DNA of 64,000 bases, from positions 62,001 through 126,000 of the forward strand of contig JARLHN010000042.1 of the NCBI GenBank assembly GCA_031292255.1, written 5' to 3'. This document shows positions 54,738 to 64,000 of this stretch, in pieces. Both the position numbers and the translations under genes were made by a program. The notes beneath the pieces are model-generated. The model worked only from the letters and a program-made list of their open reading frames with translations, ran no database searches and was not told the DNA's origin. This stretch comes from Oryzomonas sp. (lineage in GTDB: Bacteria; Desulfobacterota; Desulfuromonadia; Geobacterales; Pseudopelobacteraceae). The stretch's first letter is position 1. The number at the start of each line of letters is the position of its first letter.

Positions 54738-54850
54738 TCCACATCAAGGCGCTATTCTTTGTTGGTGCGTCTTCGGCTCCTCGACGCACTACTTGCACGC
54801 CTTCGTCGCGTCGATCCTCGCCGCCTTGATGACATCCTTGATTTGAAATC
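54738..54850. repeat. ~113-bp element with imperfect inverted ends, between greA and the DUF1858 gene
   Basis: Ends GTTCCACATCAAGG (54736-54749) and CCTTGATTTGAAAT (54836-54849) are inverted with a few mismatches, enclosing GC-rich short palindromes (GACGCACTAC, GCACGCCTTCGTCGCG). It fills the gap up to 5 bp from the greA stop. It shares general layout, but not clear identity, with the repeats in the pyrimidine block. Confidence 0.45.
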
Positions 54851-54854
54851 GGTT

Positions 54855-55331
54855 TTATTCGTACTTGATGTCGATGATCTCGTATTCCTTGGTTCCCGAT
54901 GGAACCATGACCTTGACGGTGTCGTCCAACTTGTGGCCGATCAGGGCCTTCCCGACGGGGGATGTACACGATATCTTGCTCAGCTTGATGTCCGCCTCAT
55001 CCTCGCCGACGATCTTGTACGACACCTCATCCTCGGAGGCTGTATCGTACAGGGTTACGGTGGAGCCGAAGACCACCTTGTCCGGTTTCATGCCGGAAAG
55101 ATCCACAACATAGGCCCGGGCCAGTTTACCATTCAATTCCTGGATACGTCCTTCGATGAAGGCCTGGCGGTTTTTGGCGGCATCGTACTCGGCATTCTCC
55201 GAGAGATCGCCATGGCTGCGGGCCTCGGCAATATCCTGGATAACCTTGGGGCGTTCCTCGCGGACCAAACGTTTCAGTTCTTCCTGCAACGACTCATAGC
55301 TTTCTTTTGTTAACGGAATGGAGTGGGACAT
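54855..55331 (-). CDS. greA: Transcription elongation factor GreA
   Basis: A 158-residue GreA that stimulates RNA cleavage in backtracked RNA polymerase. The N-terminal coiled coil has ARSHGDLSENAEYDAAKNRQ with the acidic tip Asp/Glu pair, and the C-terminal FKBP-like domain has the SPVGKALIGHKLDD signature. Full length. It lies downstream of carB on the same strand, a common arrangement in this group, separated by 258 bp containing a repeat. Confidence 0.97.
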   Translation of the reverse strand: MSHSIPLTKESYESLQEELKRLVREERPKVIQDIAEARSHGDLSENAEYDAAKNRQAFIEGRIQELNGKLARAYVVDLSGMKPDKVVFGSTVTLYDTASEDEVSYKIVGEDEADIKLSKISCTSPVGKALIGHKLDDTVKVMVPSGTKEYEIIDIKYE

Positions 55332-55480
55332 CTACTATTGAGCTCCTAAGCACATAATAATGCAAATAAAAATGGATTTGTATCGGCGACGGCTCTGCCG
55401 GTGGCCGCTAAGGAGACGAGCAATAATAAATTGAACAAAATTGCGCTCGGATTTTGGTCAGATTTGGCTGGAGCAATTGA

Positions 55481-55521
55481 ACAAAACCGCAGGCATAGCA
55501 GGGCTACGTCGAGGATTTTGT
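55481..55521. repeat. Repeat core in the carB-greA gap
   Basis: ACAAAA (55481-55486) and TTTTGT (55516-55521) enclose GGCATAGCAGGGCTACGTC (55492-55510), the same core as in the radical SAM-carA and pyrC-pyrB gaps. CAATTGAACAAAA, and a TTGAACAAAATTG variant, recur about 45 bp apart just before it. Confidence 0.5.
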
Positions 55522-55589
55522 GATTGAGCTGCGGTCAAAGATGGCCGGAAGATGAGTTGCAAGATGTTCAAGTTGTCGTTGTCAGGCTC

Positions 55590-58500
55590 CTATTGGTTCA
55601 GATATTCCTGCAGGGTCCTGACGCTCAGGTCCTGCTCTTTCAGGGCAATAATGCCGTCCACCGCCGCTTTTGCACCGGCCACCGTGGTATAATAGGCAAT
55701 GCCCTGCATCAGCGATTCGCGGCGAATGGAGAAGGAATCGGCCACTGCCTGGGCTCCCTGGGTCGTATTGACCACCAGGCTGATCTCGCCGTTCTTGATG
55801 GCATCGACCACATGGGGGCGCCCCTCCATAACCTTGTTGATCCGTCTGACCGGAATCCCCTTTTCCTCCAGAAACGCGGCGGTGCCGCCGGTAGCAAGGA
55901 TTCCGAAACCATTTTTATACAACTTTTCCGCCGTGGTTACAACATGTTTCTTATCGACTTCACGAACACTGATAAAGACATTGCCGGATAATGGCATCTT
56001 CACGTTGGCCCCCAGCTGCGACTTGGCAAAGGCTTCGGCAAAGGTATAGCCTATACCCATCACTTCGCCGGTGGATTTCATCTCCGGTCCGAGGATCGTG
56101 TCCACACCGGGAAATTTGACAAAAGGGAAAACCGCTTCTTTGACCGATATATGCTTTGGCATGATGTCGCCGGAAACCCCCAGTTCCTTCAGGCTTTTAC
56201 CAGCCATGACCCGGGCCGCTATCTTGGCCAGGGGGCGGCCGGTTGCCTTGGAAACAAAGGGCGCGGTGCGCGAAGCCCGAGGATTGACCTCAAGAATGTA
56301 GATATCCCCGTCCTTGATGGCGTACTGCACGTTCATGAGCCCCTTGACATTCAGTTCCAGGGCCATCATGACGGTCTGGCGGCGAATCTCGGCCACGGTA
56401 TCGGCCGAAATGGAGTACGGCGGCAGCGAACAGGCCGAATCTCCGGAATGGATACCGGCCTCTTCGATATGCTCCATGATGCCGCCCATCACCACTTCGC
56501 TGCCGTCGCAAAGGGCATCCACGTCGATCTCGATGGCTTCGTCCAGGAACTTATCGATCAGGATGGGGTGCTCGGGCGAGGCTTGAACGGCGGTTGTCAT
56601 ATAGCGAAGCAGGTTCTCCGCATCATACACGATCTCCATGGCACGTCCGCCCAACACGTAGGATGGACGGACGACGACCGGATATCCGATGCGGTCGGCC
56701 ACTTTCTCGGCCTCTTCAAAGGAACGGGCCGTGCCGTTCTCCGGCTGGCGCAGACCCAATTTATGGAGCATCTCCTGGAACCGTTCCCGGTCCTCGGCCC
56801 GGTCGATGGCATCCGGCGAGGTGCCAATGATCGGCACGCCGGCCTTCTCAAGCGCCACTGCCAGCTTGAGCGGCGTCTGGCCGCCGAACTGCACGATCAC
56901 GCCCACCGGTTTTTCCTTGGCCACGATCTCCAGCACATCCTCAAAGGTCAGCGGCTCGAAGTAGAGCCGGTCCGCGGTATCGTAATCCGTAGAGACCGTC
57001 TCGGGGTTGCAGTTGACCATGATGGTCTCGTATCCGTCCTCGGCCAGGGCAAAGACACCGTGCACGCAACAGTAGTCGAACTCGATCCCCTGACCGATGC
57101 GGTTGGGGCCGCCCCCCAGGATCATGATTTTTTTGCGGTCGGTCGGCTCGGCCTCGCATTCCTCCTCATAGGTTGAGTACATATACGGGGTATAGGCAAC
57201 AAACTCTGCTGCGCAGGTATCCACCCGCTTATACACCGGGCGGATCCCCAGCGACCAGCGCAGTTCGCGCAGTTCGTCTTCACCCATCTTCCAAAGCCGC
57301 GCCAGGAACTTGTCCGAAAACCCTGCCTGCTTGGCTTCGCGGATGATCTGCTTCAGATGTTCCTCATCAGTGGCCTTCGGCTCAACCGTCCTGAGCCGGC
57401 CTTCCATCTCGATGATCTGGCGGATATTATGCAAAAACCAGGGGTCGATTGCGGTGTGCTTGTGGATCTCGGCCACGGTCATGCCGCTGCGCAGGGCGTC
57501 GGCCACGTACCAGAGCCGCTCCCAGTTGGGGGTGCGCAGTTTTTCCACCAGGAGTTGCTGCTCCTTGACGGTCAGCGCCCGACGGGTCTCGGTATCCAGA
57601 TCGAACAGACGTGACTCGAAACCGGAGGAACCGATCTCCAGGGAGCGGAGCGCCTTTTGAAGCGACTCCTTGAAGGTGCGGCCGATGGCCATCACCTCGC
57701 CCACTGATTTCATTTGAGTGGTCAGGACGGCATCGGCGGCCGGAAACTTTTCAAAGGTGAAACGGGGAATCTTGGTGACCACATAATCGATGGTAGGCTC
57801 GAAGCAGGCCGGCGTCTCGCGGGTGATGTCGTTGGTGATCTCGTCCAGGGTATATCCCACGGCCAGTTTGGCGGCGATCTTGGCTATCGGAAAGCCGGTG
57901 GCCTTGGAGGCAAGGGCCGACGACCGGGAGACGCGAGGGTTCATCTCTATCACCACCAGCCGGCCGTTTTGGGGGTTAATACCGAATTGGATGTTGGAGC
58001 CGCCCGTATCCACGCCAATCTCGCGGATGATCATGAGGGCCGCGTCCCGCAGGATCTGGTATTCCTTGTCAGTCAGGGTCTGGGCCGGAGCAACGGTGAT
58101 GGAGTCGCCGGTATGGACCCCCATGGGGTCGAAGTTCTCGATGGAGCAGATGATCACCACGTTGTCGGCCGTGTCGCGCATCACTTCCAGCTCGTATTCC
58201 TTCCAGCCGATGACCGATTCCTCCACCAGTATCTCGTTGGTCGGCGATGCGTCGATGCCGGCCAGGGCCATCTTTTCATACTCTTCCATGTTGTAGGCGA
58301 TGCCGCCGCCAGTGCCGCCCAGGGTGAACGACGGGCGGATAATTGCCGGAAACCCGATCGTTTTGACGACCTCCATGGCCTCCATGTAGTTATGGGCAAG
58401 ACCGGAGGACGGTACGGCCAAACCGATCTTTTCCATCGCTTGTTTAAATAATGTGCGGTCCTCGGCCTTCTTGATGGCCGGCAGCTTGGCTCCGATCAAC

Positions 58501-58841
58501 TCCACGCCGAATTTGTCCAGGACCCCTGCTTCGGCCACCGCCACGGCGGTATTCAACGCCGTCTGGCCGCCCAGGGTCGGCAGCACGGCATCGGGGCGCT
58601 CCCTCTCGATGATCTTGGCCAGGATTTCCGGGGTTACCGGCTCGATGTAGGTACGGTCGGCAAAATCCGGATCGGTCATGATGGTGGCAGGGTTGCTGTT
58701 CAACAGCACCACCTCGAACCCTTCTTCCTTCAAGGCCTTGCAGGCCTGGGTGCCGGAGTAGTCGAATTCGCAGGCTTGGCCGATGACGATCGGGCCGGCT
58801 CCGATGATAAGGATCTTTTTGATGTCGGTTCTTTTGGGCAT
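55590..58841 (-). CDS. carB: Carbamoyl-phosphate synthase large subunit
   Basis: A 1083-residue enzyme making carbamoyl phosphate from bicarbonate, ammonia (via CarA) and two ATP. Two ATP-grasp halves are seen: the first starts [20 protein letters not shown], the second [20 protein letters not shown], each with its [10 protein letters not shown] or [16 protein letters not shown] loop. The C-terminal allosteric domain ends in [18 protein letters not shown]. Length is standard. It is separated from carA by a radical SAM gene. Feeds pyrimidine and arginine synthesis. Confidence 0.98.
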   Translation of the reverse strand: MPKRTDIKKILIIGAGPIVIGQACEFDYSGTQACKALKEEGFEVVLLNSNPATIMTDPDFADRTYIEPVTPEILAKIIERERPDAVLPTLGGQTALNTAVAVAEAGVLDKFGVELIGAKLPAIKKAEDRTLFKQAMEKIGLAVPSSGLAHNYMEAMEVVKTIGFPAIIRPSFTLGGTGGGIAYNMEEYEKMALAGIDASPTNEILVEESVIGWKEYELEVMRDTADNVVIICSIENFDPMGVHTGDSITVAPAQTLTDKEYQILRDAALMIIREIGVDTGGSNIQFGINPQNGRLVVIEMNPRVSRSSALASKATGFPIAKIAAKLAVGYTLDEITNDITRETPACFEPTIDYVVTKIPRFTFEKFPAADAVLTTQMKSVGEVMAIGRTFKESLQKALRSLEIGSSGFESRLFDLDTETRRALTVKEQQLLVEKLRTPNWERLWYVADALRSGMTVAEIHKHTAIDPWFLHNIRQIIEMEGRLRTVEPKATDEEHLKQIIREAKQAGFSDKFLARLWKMGEDELRELRWSLGIRPVYKRVDTCAAEFVAYTPYMYSTYEEECEAEPTDRKKIMILGGGPNRIGQGIEFDYCCVHGVFALAEDGYETIMVNCNPETVSTDYDTADRLYFEPLTFEDVLEIVAKEKPVGVIVQFGGQTPLKLAVALEKAGVPIIGTSPDAIDRAEDRERFQEMLHKLGLRQPENGTARSFEEAEKVADRIGYPVVVRPSYVLGGRAMEIVYDAENLLRYMTTAVQASPEHPILIDKFLDEAIEIDVDALCDGSEVVMGGIMEHIEEAGIHSGDSACSLPPYSISADTVAEIRRQTVMMALELNVKGLMNVQYAIKDGDIYILEVNPRASRTAPFVSKATGRPLAKIAARVMAGKSLKELGVSGDIMPKHISVKEAVFPFVKFPGVDTILGPEMKSTGEVMGIGYTFAEAFAKSQLGANVKMPLSGNVFISVREVDKKHVVTTAEKLYKNGFGILATGGTAAFLEEKGIPVRRINKVMEGRPHVVDAIKNGEISLVVNTTQGAQAVADSFSIRRESLMQGIAYYTTVAGAKAAVDGIIALKEQDLSVRTLQEYLNQ

Positions 58842-59075
58842 GTAACGATAACTCCTAACCTGTAATTGGCAGTAATCCTGTACCGTACTTCTTCCTGCAT
58901 CTCATGCTGCAATAAATCCTTCTCCGTGCCTCGCAAGTTGTTCATCCGAGGTGACCAGTGAGAAACCTACAATATTCGTCACTTGAACAATGCTCAATGC
59001 TTCGCCGCCCCGATAGCAGATTGCCGCCTCAGGGAGGTGATATGATCCCGATCAATATCGCGCATTACCCCTTTG

Positions 59076-59984
59076 CTACTCCTGCACCCAGCCGTTCTCC
59101 AGGCCGGACTCCTCCAGCGCCTGCACCGCCTCAGCGTACTCGCCCTCGGTGATCTTGCGGCCCAGGGTCGGCGTATTTATGGCCTGATGAGCCGGAAAGT
59201 ACTGGCGCATCAATGAGATATGGGTTTCCGTCCCAAGATTTCCGGCGATCCAGGACAGGGTCTCCCGCGTTCCCGCCAACCCCTCCGGCAGGACCAGATG
59301 GCGTATAATCAGGCCCTTGACCGCAACATCGTCATCGTCCAGTTCAAGGTGCCCCACCTGCCTGAACATCTCGCCGACTGCCGGCCGGTTGTGGGTACGA
59401 TAGCCAGGGGCCGAGGAAATGCGCTCTGCCGTCCCGTTGTCCATGTACTTCATATCCGGCAGATAGACAGACACCACACCGTCCAGGAGTCTCACGGCGT
59501 CGACCTTCTCGTAGCCGCTGGAATTCCAGACAATGGGAAGCCGGAATCCCAGGGGAATCGCCAGGTACAGTGCGGCAAGAATCTGGGGCAGGTAGTGGGT
59601 AGGGGTGACAAAGTTGATGTTGTGCACCCCCTGCCGCTGGAGCTTGAGCATCCTGCCGGCCAGGACCTTTGTTGTTATCGTCTCGCCGTTGCCCATCTGG
59701 CTGATGGGAAAATTCTGGCAGAAGCGGCACTTCAGGCTGCACCCGGTCAGAAAGATCGTACCGGAACCCCGGTTGCCGGAGATAGGCGGTTCCTCGCCGT
59801 TGTGAACATTGGCCGAGGCAATTGCAGGATGCGCCCCGGCGCCGCAGATCCCGCGCTCCCCCTGAAGGCGATTCACGCCGCAGTCATGGGGGCAGAGGTC
59901 GCAGGCAGCCAAACGGGCGTAGGCTGCGCGGACACGTTCCAACAACTCACCGGATTGATAAAGAGTCAGATAGTTCAAGGCCAT
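59076..59984 (-). CDS. Radical SAM protein, PflX-like
   Basis: A 302-residue radical SAM enzyme. The cluster motif is Cys82-x3-Cys86-x2-Cys89 (TGCSLKCRFCQN), with GNRGSGTIFL before it. Four N-terminal Cys (28, 31, 35, 47: CDLCPHDCGVNR, GICGAG) could bind a second cluster. The layout matches PflX, once called a pyruvate formate-lyase activating enzyme homologue, whose target is not established. It is inserted between carA and carB on the same strand, 91 bp upstream of carB's stop-side neighbour; no glycyl radical enzyme is in the window. Confidence 0.88.
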   Translation of the reverse strand: MALNYLTLYQSGELLERVRAAYARLAACDLCPHDCGVNRLQGERGICGAGAHPAIASANVHNGEEPPISGNRGSGTIFLTGCSLKCRFCQNFPISQMGNGETITTKVLAGRMLKLQRQGVHNINFVTPTHYLPQILAALYLAIPLGFRLPIVWNSSGYEKVDAVRLLDGVVSVYLPDMKYMDNGTAERISSAPGYRTHNRPAVGEMFRQVGHLELDDDDVAVKGLIIRHLVLPEGLAGTRETLSWIAGNLGTETHISLMRQYFPAHQAINTPTLGRKITEGEYAEAVQALEESGLENGWVQE

Positions 59985-60040
59985 TTCATTGTTGTTTAAT
60001 ATGCCGTCTTACAGTTTCCATTCGGTTGCCGATTTTGCGT

Positions 60041-60245
60041 CAGATCAAGGCTGTCGAGGGAGGCCGCGGAGGCGTAGCAGAGCTACGCCGCACAAGGACC
60101 TCCCGAAGACTTACGCAGAGCTGGCGCAAAAGCGGCAACCGTGCAGATCAAGGCTGTCGAGGGGGGCCGCGGAGGCATAGCAGCGCTACGCCGCACAAGG
60201 ACCTTCCGAAGACTTACGCAGAGCTGGCGCAAAAGCGGCGACCGT
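60041..60245. repeat. Two ~103-bp tandem repeats between carA and the radical SAM gene
   Basis: Copies at 60041-60143 and 60144-60245 differ at about six positions. Each starts CAGATCAAGGCTGTCGAGG and contains the palindromic core GGCGTAGCAGAGCTACGCC (60071-60089) or GGCATAGCAGCGCTACGCC (60174-60192), then ACTTACGCAGAGCTGGCGC. They fill the gap up to 3 bp from the carA stop. A third, diverged copy is in the pyrC-pyrB gap. Confidence 0.85.
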
Positions 60246-60247
60246 CC

Positions 60248-61369
60248 TCAGCGACACTTCTCCATCATTTCCACAAACCTCCCAAACAAATAATGGGAAT
60301 CGTGCGGCCCCGGCGATGCCTCGGGGTGATGTTGCACCGAGAAGATCGGCAGATCGCAGTGGCAAATCCCTTCCACGGTTTGGTCGTTCAGGTTCTCGTG
60401 CCCCAGGCGGGCCATTGGACCCAGGGAGTCGAGATCAACGGCAAAACCATGATTCTGGGCCGTGATCTCGACCTTGCGGGTTGCCATGTCCATGACCGGC
60501 AGGTTGGAGCCGTGGTTGCCAAAGGGGAGTTTGATGGTCTTGCCCCCCAGGGCCAATCCCAATAACTGGTGACCGAGGCAAATACCGAAGATCGGCTTTT
60601 TGCCGATAAGCCTGCGGAGATTTTCGATCACGGCTGTCAGAGGTTCCGGATCTCCAGGTCCGTTACTGAGGAAGATGCCGTCCGGATTCATGGCCAGCAC
60701 CTCTTCGGCCGGAAAATTGGCCGGCACCACGGTCACATCGCAGCCGGCATCCACGAGGCAGCGCAGGATGTTGTACTTGATGCCGAAATCGAAAGCCACC
60801 ACCTTGTACTTCAGGGTGGCGGGATCGAACGTGGCGTATCCCGTCTGCAGGTCCCACAACCCTTGTGTCCAGTGGTACGGCTTGTCGCAACTAACGCCGC
60901 TTGCCAGGTCCAGGCCGGTCATGCTGGGGACGGCCAGTGCCTTTCCGACAAGGCTCTCCCGGTCGAAATCAACCGTGGATATGATCCCGTTCTGTGTGCC
61001 CCTATCCCGCAAATGCCGGGTCAGGGCGCGGGTGTCGAGCCCTTGGATGCCCACCACGCTGTTCTCCTTGAGATAGGAGTCCAGGCTCATAGTGGCCCGC
61101 CAGTTTGAGTAAAAGTCGATATATTCCTTGACGATGAAACCGGAGAGGAACAGGCCGCGGCTCTCGATATCCTCGGAGTTGACGCCGGTGTTGCCGATCT
61201 GGGGATAGGTCATGGTGACCATCTGGCCCTTATAGGAAGGATCGGTCAAAACCTCCTGGTAGCCGCACATAGAAGTATTGAAAACCACCTCTCCCGTGGC
61301 CTCGCCACTGGCTCCGAACGACGTACCCTCGAAAATGCGCCCGTCGGCGAGCGCAAGGACTGCTTTCAT
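60248..61369 (-). CDS. carA: Carbamoyl-phosphate synthase small subunit
   Basis: A 373-residue glutaminase subunit that supplies ammonia to CarB. The C-terminal GATase has Cys264 ([16 protein letters not shown]) and His348/Glu350 ([12 protein letters not shown]). The N-terminal half has [17 protein letters not shown]. Full length. The order pyrB-pyrC-carA-carB on one strand indicates a pyrimidine operon. Confidence 0.98.
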   Translation of the reverse strand: MKAVLALADGRIFEGTSFGASGEATGEVVFNTSMCGYQEVLTDPSYKGQMVTMTYPQIGNTGVNSEDIESRGLFLSGFIVKEYIDFYSNWRATMSLDSYLKENSVVGIQGLDTRALTRHLRDRGTQNGIISTVDFDRESLVGKALAVPSMTGLDLASGVSCDKPYHWTQGLWDLQTGYATFDPATLKYKVVAFDFGIKYNILRCLVDAGCDVTVVPANFPAEEVLAMNPDGIFLSNGPGDPEPLTAVIENLRRLIGKKPIFGICLGHQLLGLALGGKTIKLPFGNHGSNLPVMDMATRKVEITAQNHGFAVDLDSLGPMARLGHENLNDQTVEGICHCDLPIFSVQHHPEASPGPHDSHYLFGRFVEMMEKCR

Positions 61370-61415
61370 ACGTTATGACTCCTTTTGATGAGACTCGATG
61401 ACTGCTATTCGGCTA

Positions 61416-62693
61416 TCATTGCCGGGAAAAGGCTACCGCGCCGTCCAGGATGGTACAGGTCGCCACCCCCTTCATCCGCCACCCGCCAAAGGGTGTGTTT
61501 CTGGATTTGCCAGCCAGCTTTTCCACCTCCACCGTCCACTCGGCGGACGGGTCGATCACAGTGATGTCGGCCACACTCCCAACCCGCAGGCTCCCCCGCA
61601 TAATGCCAAGTATTTTTGAAGGGTTAACGGTCATTTTTTCAATTAATTGATGAAGCGTCAAGACTCCGTCCTCTGCTAGTTTTAAGGAGAGTGGCAGCGA
61701 TGTCTCCAGGCCGATAATGCCGTTAAGGGCCGCATTGAACTCAACGTCTTTTTCATCCAGATGGTGCGGCGCATGGTCGGTAGCGATACAGTCGATGGTG
61801 CCGTCCCTGAGGCCTTCCTTGATGGCCGCCACGTCATCGGCCTCGCGCAGCGGCGGGTTCATTTTGGCATTAGTGTCGTAGCCCCTGACTGCGTCATCGG
61901 TCAGGGTGAAGTAATGGGGCGCCGTCTCGCAGGTAACCTTGACGCCTCGGGCCTTGGCCTCGCGGATGATGCGCACCGATCCCCGGGTGGAGACATGGGC
62001 GATATGAATCGGCGAGCTGGTGTATTCGGACAGCATTACGTCCCGGGCCGTAGCGATATCCTCGGCAACCCGGGGAATACCCTTCAAGCCGAGTTCCGTG
62101 GAGGTGAACCCCTCGTTCATGACCCCTTCACCAACCAATGCAAGATCCTCGGCATGGGAGATGACCAGGATACCGATCCCCCGGGCATATTCGAGGGCGC
62201 GGCGCATGAGTTCGGCATTGGCGACCGGTCTACCGTCGTCCGAAACCGCAACGCAACCGGCTTCTTTCAACTCACCCATTTCAGCCATACGCTCTCCGCC
62301 CATGCCGTAGGTGATGCAGCCGACCGGAAAGACGTTGCAGAAGCCTTCGGACTTGGCTTTGTTGATGATATAGTGAGCCACGGCCTTGTTGTCGATGGCC
62401 GGTTTGGTATTGGGCATGCAGACAATCGAGGTGAAACCGCCCGCGGCAGCAGCCCTGGTGCCGCTGACAATATCCTCCTTGTATTCCAATCCCGGATCGC
62501 GCAGGTGCACATGCATGTCAACCAGACCCGGCACCACGTACTTCCCGGCGGCATCGACAGTTTCCACGCCGGCAGGAGCCTTCAGGCTCTTGCCGATCTC
62601 CTTCACCACCCCGGCCTCCACCAGCACATCCGCCACATCGTCGAAATTTTGGGAAGGATCGATCACCCGGCCATTCTTGATCAAAAGATTCAT
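61416..62693 (-). CDS. pyrC: Dihydroorotase
   Basis: A 425-residue type I dihydroorotase closing carbamoyl aspartate to dihydroorotate. Zinc ligands His61 and His63 ([11 protein letters not shown]), further His in HAEDLALV and ISHAED, and Asp in [10 protein letters not shown] are in place, so it should be active rather than a PyrC-like structural partner. It follows pyrB on the same strand with a repeat in the gap and precedes carA by 46 bp. Confidence 0.97.
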   Translation of the reverse strand: MNLLIKNGRVIDPSQNFDDVADVLVEAGVVKEIGKSLKAPAGVETVDAAGKYVVPGLVDMHVHLRDPGLEYKEDIVSGTRAAAAGGFTSIVCMPNTKPAIDNKAVAHYIINKAKSEGFCNVFPVGCITYGMGGERMAEMGELKEAGCVAVSDDGRPVANAELMRRALEYARGIGILVISHAEDLALVGEGVMNEGFTSTELGLKGIPRVAEDIATARDVMLSEYTSSPIHIAHVSTRGSVRIIREAKARGVKVTCETAPHYFTLTDDAVRGYDTNAKMNPPLREADDVAAIKEGLRDGTIDCIATDHAPHHLDEKDVEFNAALNGIIGLETSLPLSLKLAEDGVLTLHQLIEKMTVNPSKILGIMRGSLRVGSVADITVIDPSAEWTVEVEKLAGKSRNTPFGGWRMKGVATCTILDGAVAFSRQ

Positions 62694-62749
62694 ATAGTCA
62701 CCCCTAAATGATAGGTTTATGTGTTTCCTTTAAACGGTCGATTTTTCGT

Positions 62750-62903
62750 CAGATCAACGCTGCCGAGGTATCGCGCAGAGGCAGAGCAGCGCTATGCCGC
62801 ACAATTTGCTTGCAAATTGGACCGCGAAGGCGCCCAATGGGTGAGGCCAACGGCCGAAATTACAAACGATACCGAAGACTTACGCCGAGCTGGCGTAAAA
62901 GCG
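62750..62903. repeat. Diverged third copy of the pyr-operon repeat, with insertion
   Basis: Starts CAGATCAACGCTGCCGAGG, holds the core GGCAGAGCAGCGCTATGCC (62780-62798) and ends with ACTTACGCCGAGCTGGCGT, matching the copies at 60041-60245. About 50 bp are inserted between the core and the tail (with TTTGCTTGCAAA, itself a palindrome). It fills the pyrC-pyrB gap. Confidence 0.7.
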
Positions 62904-62912
62904 TCCGCTTCG

Positions 62913-63845
62913 TTATTCCAGTTCGCCGCCGCATACGTGGTACAGCATGGCCATCCTGACCGCCACGCCGTTCTCGACCTGCTTGAGGATGTGGGACTGG
63001 CTGCCGTCAACCACGTAGGAAGACATCTCCACGCCGCGGTTGATCGGGCCGGGGTGCATGACCATGGCACCCGGCTTGGCCAGCTTGAGGTTCTCCGGGT
63101 TGAGCCCAAAATAGCGCGAGTATTCCCGGGCATTGGGCATAAGGGTCTTGCCCTGGCGTTCCTGTTGGATGCGCAGCATCATGACCACATCCGCATCCTG
63201 AATGGCTTCTTTCATGGTGGCGCACACCGTGACGCTGCCCAGCCTCTCGACCGCCGGCGGCATCATGGTCGGCGGACCGGCCAGGTAGACGTGGGACCCC
63301 ATCTTGGTCAATCCCTGGATATCGGAGCGGGCTACCCGGCTATGGGTTATGTCGCCCACGATAGCCACCTTGAGACCGTCAAGCCGGCCGAACCAGTCCT
63401 TCATGGTCAAAAGGTCCAAAAGCCCCTGCGATGGGTGTTCGTGAGCGCCGTCGCCGGCGTTGACGACCGAACAGGACACCTTTTTGGCCAGATGGTAATG
63501 GGCGCCGGAAACCGCATGACGCATGACGATGATGTCCGGTTTCATGGCCAGAAGATTCAGGGCCGTATCCGCGAGGGTCTCTCCCTTGGTGGCCGAACTG
63601 GTGGAGGGGGAGATGTTCACGGTATCGGCGGAAAGACGTTTCGCGGCAATTTCAAAGGACGTTCGCGTGCGGGTCGATGCCTCATAAAACAGGTTGATTA
63701 TGGTCTTGCCGCGCAGCGTGGGGACCTTCTTGATGTCGCGACTGTTGATCTCCCGCATGTTTTCGGCCGTTGCCAGGAGCAACTCGATATCTTCCCTTGT
63801 CAGGTCTCTGAGTGCAATGATATTCCTGTGTTTGAACTCTGCCAT
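62913..63845 (-). CDS. pyrB: Aspartate carbamoyltransferase catalytic subunit
   Basis: A 310-residue transcarbamylase, committing carbamoyl phosphate to pyrimidines. The carbamoyl-phosphate loop is STRTRTSFE (57-65), with [11 protein letters not shown] and the C-terminal PGPINRGVE substrate segment. No regulatory subunit gene (pyrI) is next to it. It lies 12 bp after pyrR and starts the visible part of the operon. Confidence 0.98.
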   Translation of the reverse strand: MAEFKHRNIIALRDLTREDIELLLATAENMREINSRDIKKVPTLRGKTIINLFYEASTRTRTSFEIAAKRLSADTVNISPSTSSATKGETLADTALNLLAMKPDIIVMRHAVSGAHYHLAKKVSCSVVNAGDGAHEHPSQGLLDLLTMKDWFGRLDGLKVAIVGDITHSRVARSDIQGLTKMGSHVYLAGPPTMMPPAVERLGSVTVCATMKEAIQDADVVMMLRIQQERQGKTLMPNAREYSRYFGLNPENLKLAKPGAMVMHPGPINRGVEMSSYVVDGSQSHILKQVENGVAVRMAMLYHVCGGELE

Positions 63846-63857
63846 GCCCCCCCTCCC

Positions 63858-64000
<143 letters not shown>

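Noticed and set aside
54691-54969. N-terminal 93-codon extension of the DUF1858 frame
   Set aside because: Runs through the repeat element and into the greA end; a good ribosome site sits at ATG 54690.
60001-60180. Small ORFs across the tandem repeats near carA
   Set aside because: They read only through the repeats (Arg-rich) and lack start signals.

Overview
The window looks like a chromosomal segment of a Geobacter-type deltaproteobacterium (Desulfuromonadales/Geobacterales). The evidence is the fatty-acid order yceD-rpmF-plsX-fabH-fabD-fabZ-fabG-acpP-fabF-rpiB-glyA, a pyrR-pyrB-pyrC-carA-carB block ending in greA, a secreted five-heme cytochrome c, a sigma-54 regulator, HD-GYP genes and generally GC-rich coding sequence. 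The species assignment is inference from gene order and style; there is no rRNA or tRNA in the window.

Layout. 1-6633 (+): a secreted alpha/beta hydrolase, MlaA lipoprotein, a SulP anion transporter, polyphosphate kinase 2 and two unrecognised genes. 6788-9310 (+): an ArnT-like lipid glycosyltransferase followed by degraded 3' ends of an MscS channel gene and an HD-GYP gene. 9365-13775 (-): paaK, proS and ispG, with a 176-bp inverted-repeat element between the last two. 13838-17894 (+): a remnant outer-membrane protein, then a tightly packed cassette (small lipoprotein, NosL-like protein, 98-residue anchored protein, ABC permease, ABC ATPase, 8-TM protein). 18227-24506 (-): a seven-repeat propeller lipoprotein, a TonB-dependent receptor, TonB, a pentaheme cytochrome and a ferritin-like protein.

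24704-33265 (-): the fatty-acid/phospholipid operon with glyA and rpiB, driven from a consensus sigma-70 promoter at 33318-33345 and interrupted by an intrinsic terminator between acpP and fabF. 33367-42159 (-): aroE, a DUF2723 membrane protein, a methyltransferase, a UPF0104 protein, ribF, recG (with an extra AbrB-like N-terminal domain) and thpR. 42215-47207 (-): a yhiI-rbbA-yhhJ type ABC-2 export operon. 47373-51899 (-): an envelope island with an HD-GYP gene split from its PAS domain by a stop codon, a small Cys-rich SAP/Rho-N-like protein, a PagL-type lipid A deacylase, a second ArnT-like gene and up to three microproteins too small for routine gene calling. 52052-54405: an azoreductase-like flavoprotein with a -24/-12 promoter, divergent from a GAF-type sigma-54 activator, with clustered TTTGGTGA repeats between them. 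54490-64000 (-): the pyrimidine block pyrR'-pyrB-pyrC-carA-(radical SAM)-carB-greA plus a DUF1858 gene, with related ~100-bp repeats in several gaps.

Main points of interest: (1) the NosL/ABC cassette, whose terminal membrane protein carries Cys/His motifs in three loops predicted to face the periplasm, suggesting a metal-handling system; (2) the duplicated, oppositely oriented arnT...HD-GYP blocks and the microproteins of the lipid-A island; (3) the complete sigma-54/enhancer arrangement for the flavoprotein gene; (4) families of small inverted-repeat elements between genes of the same operon. All sequence similarity statements are by eye; no search was run.
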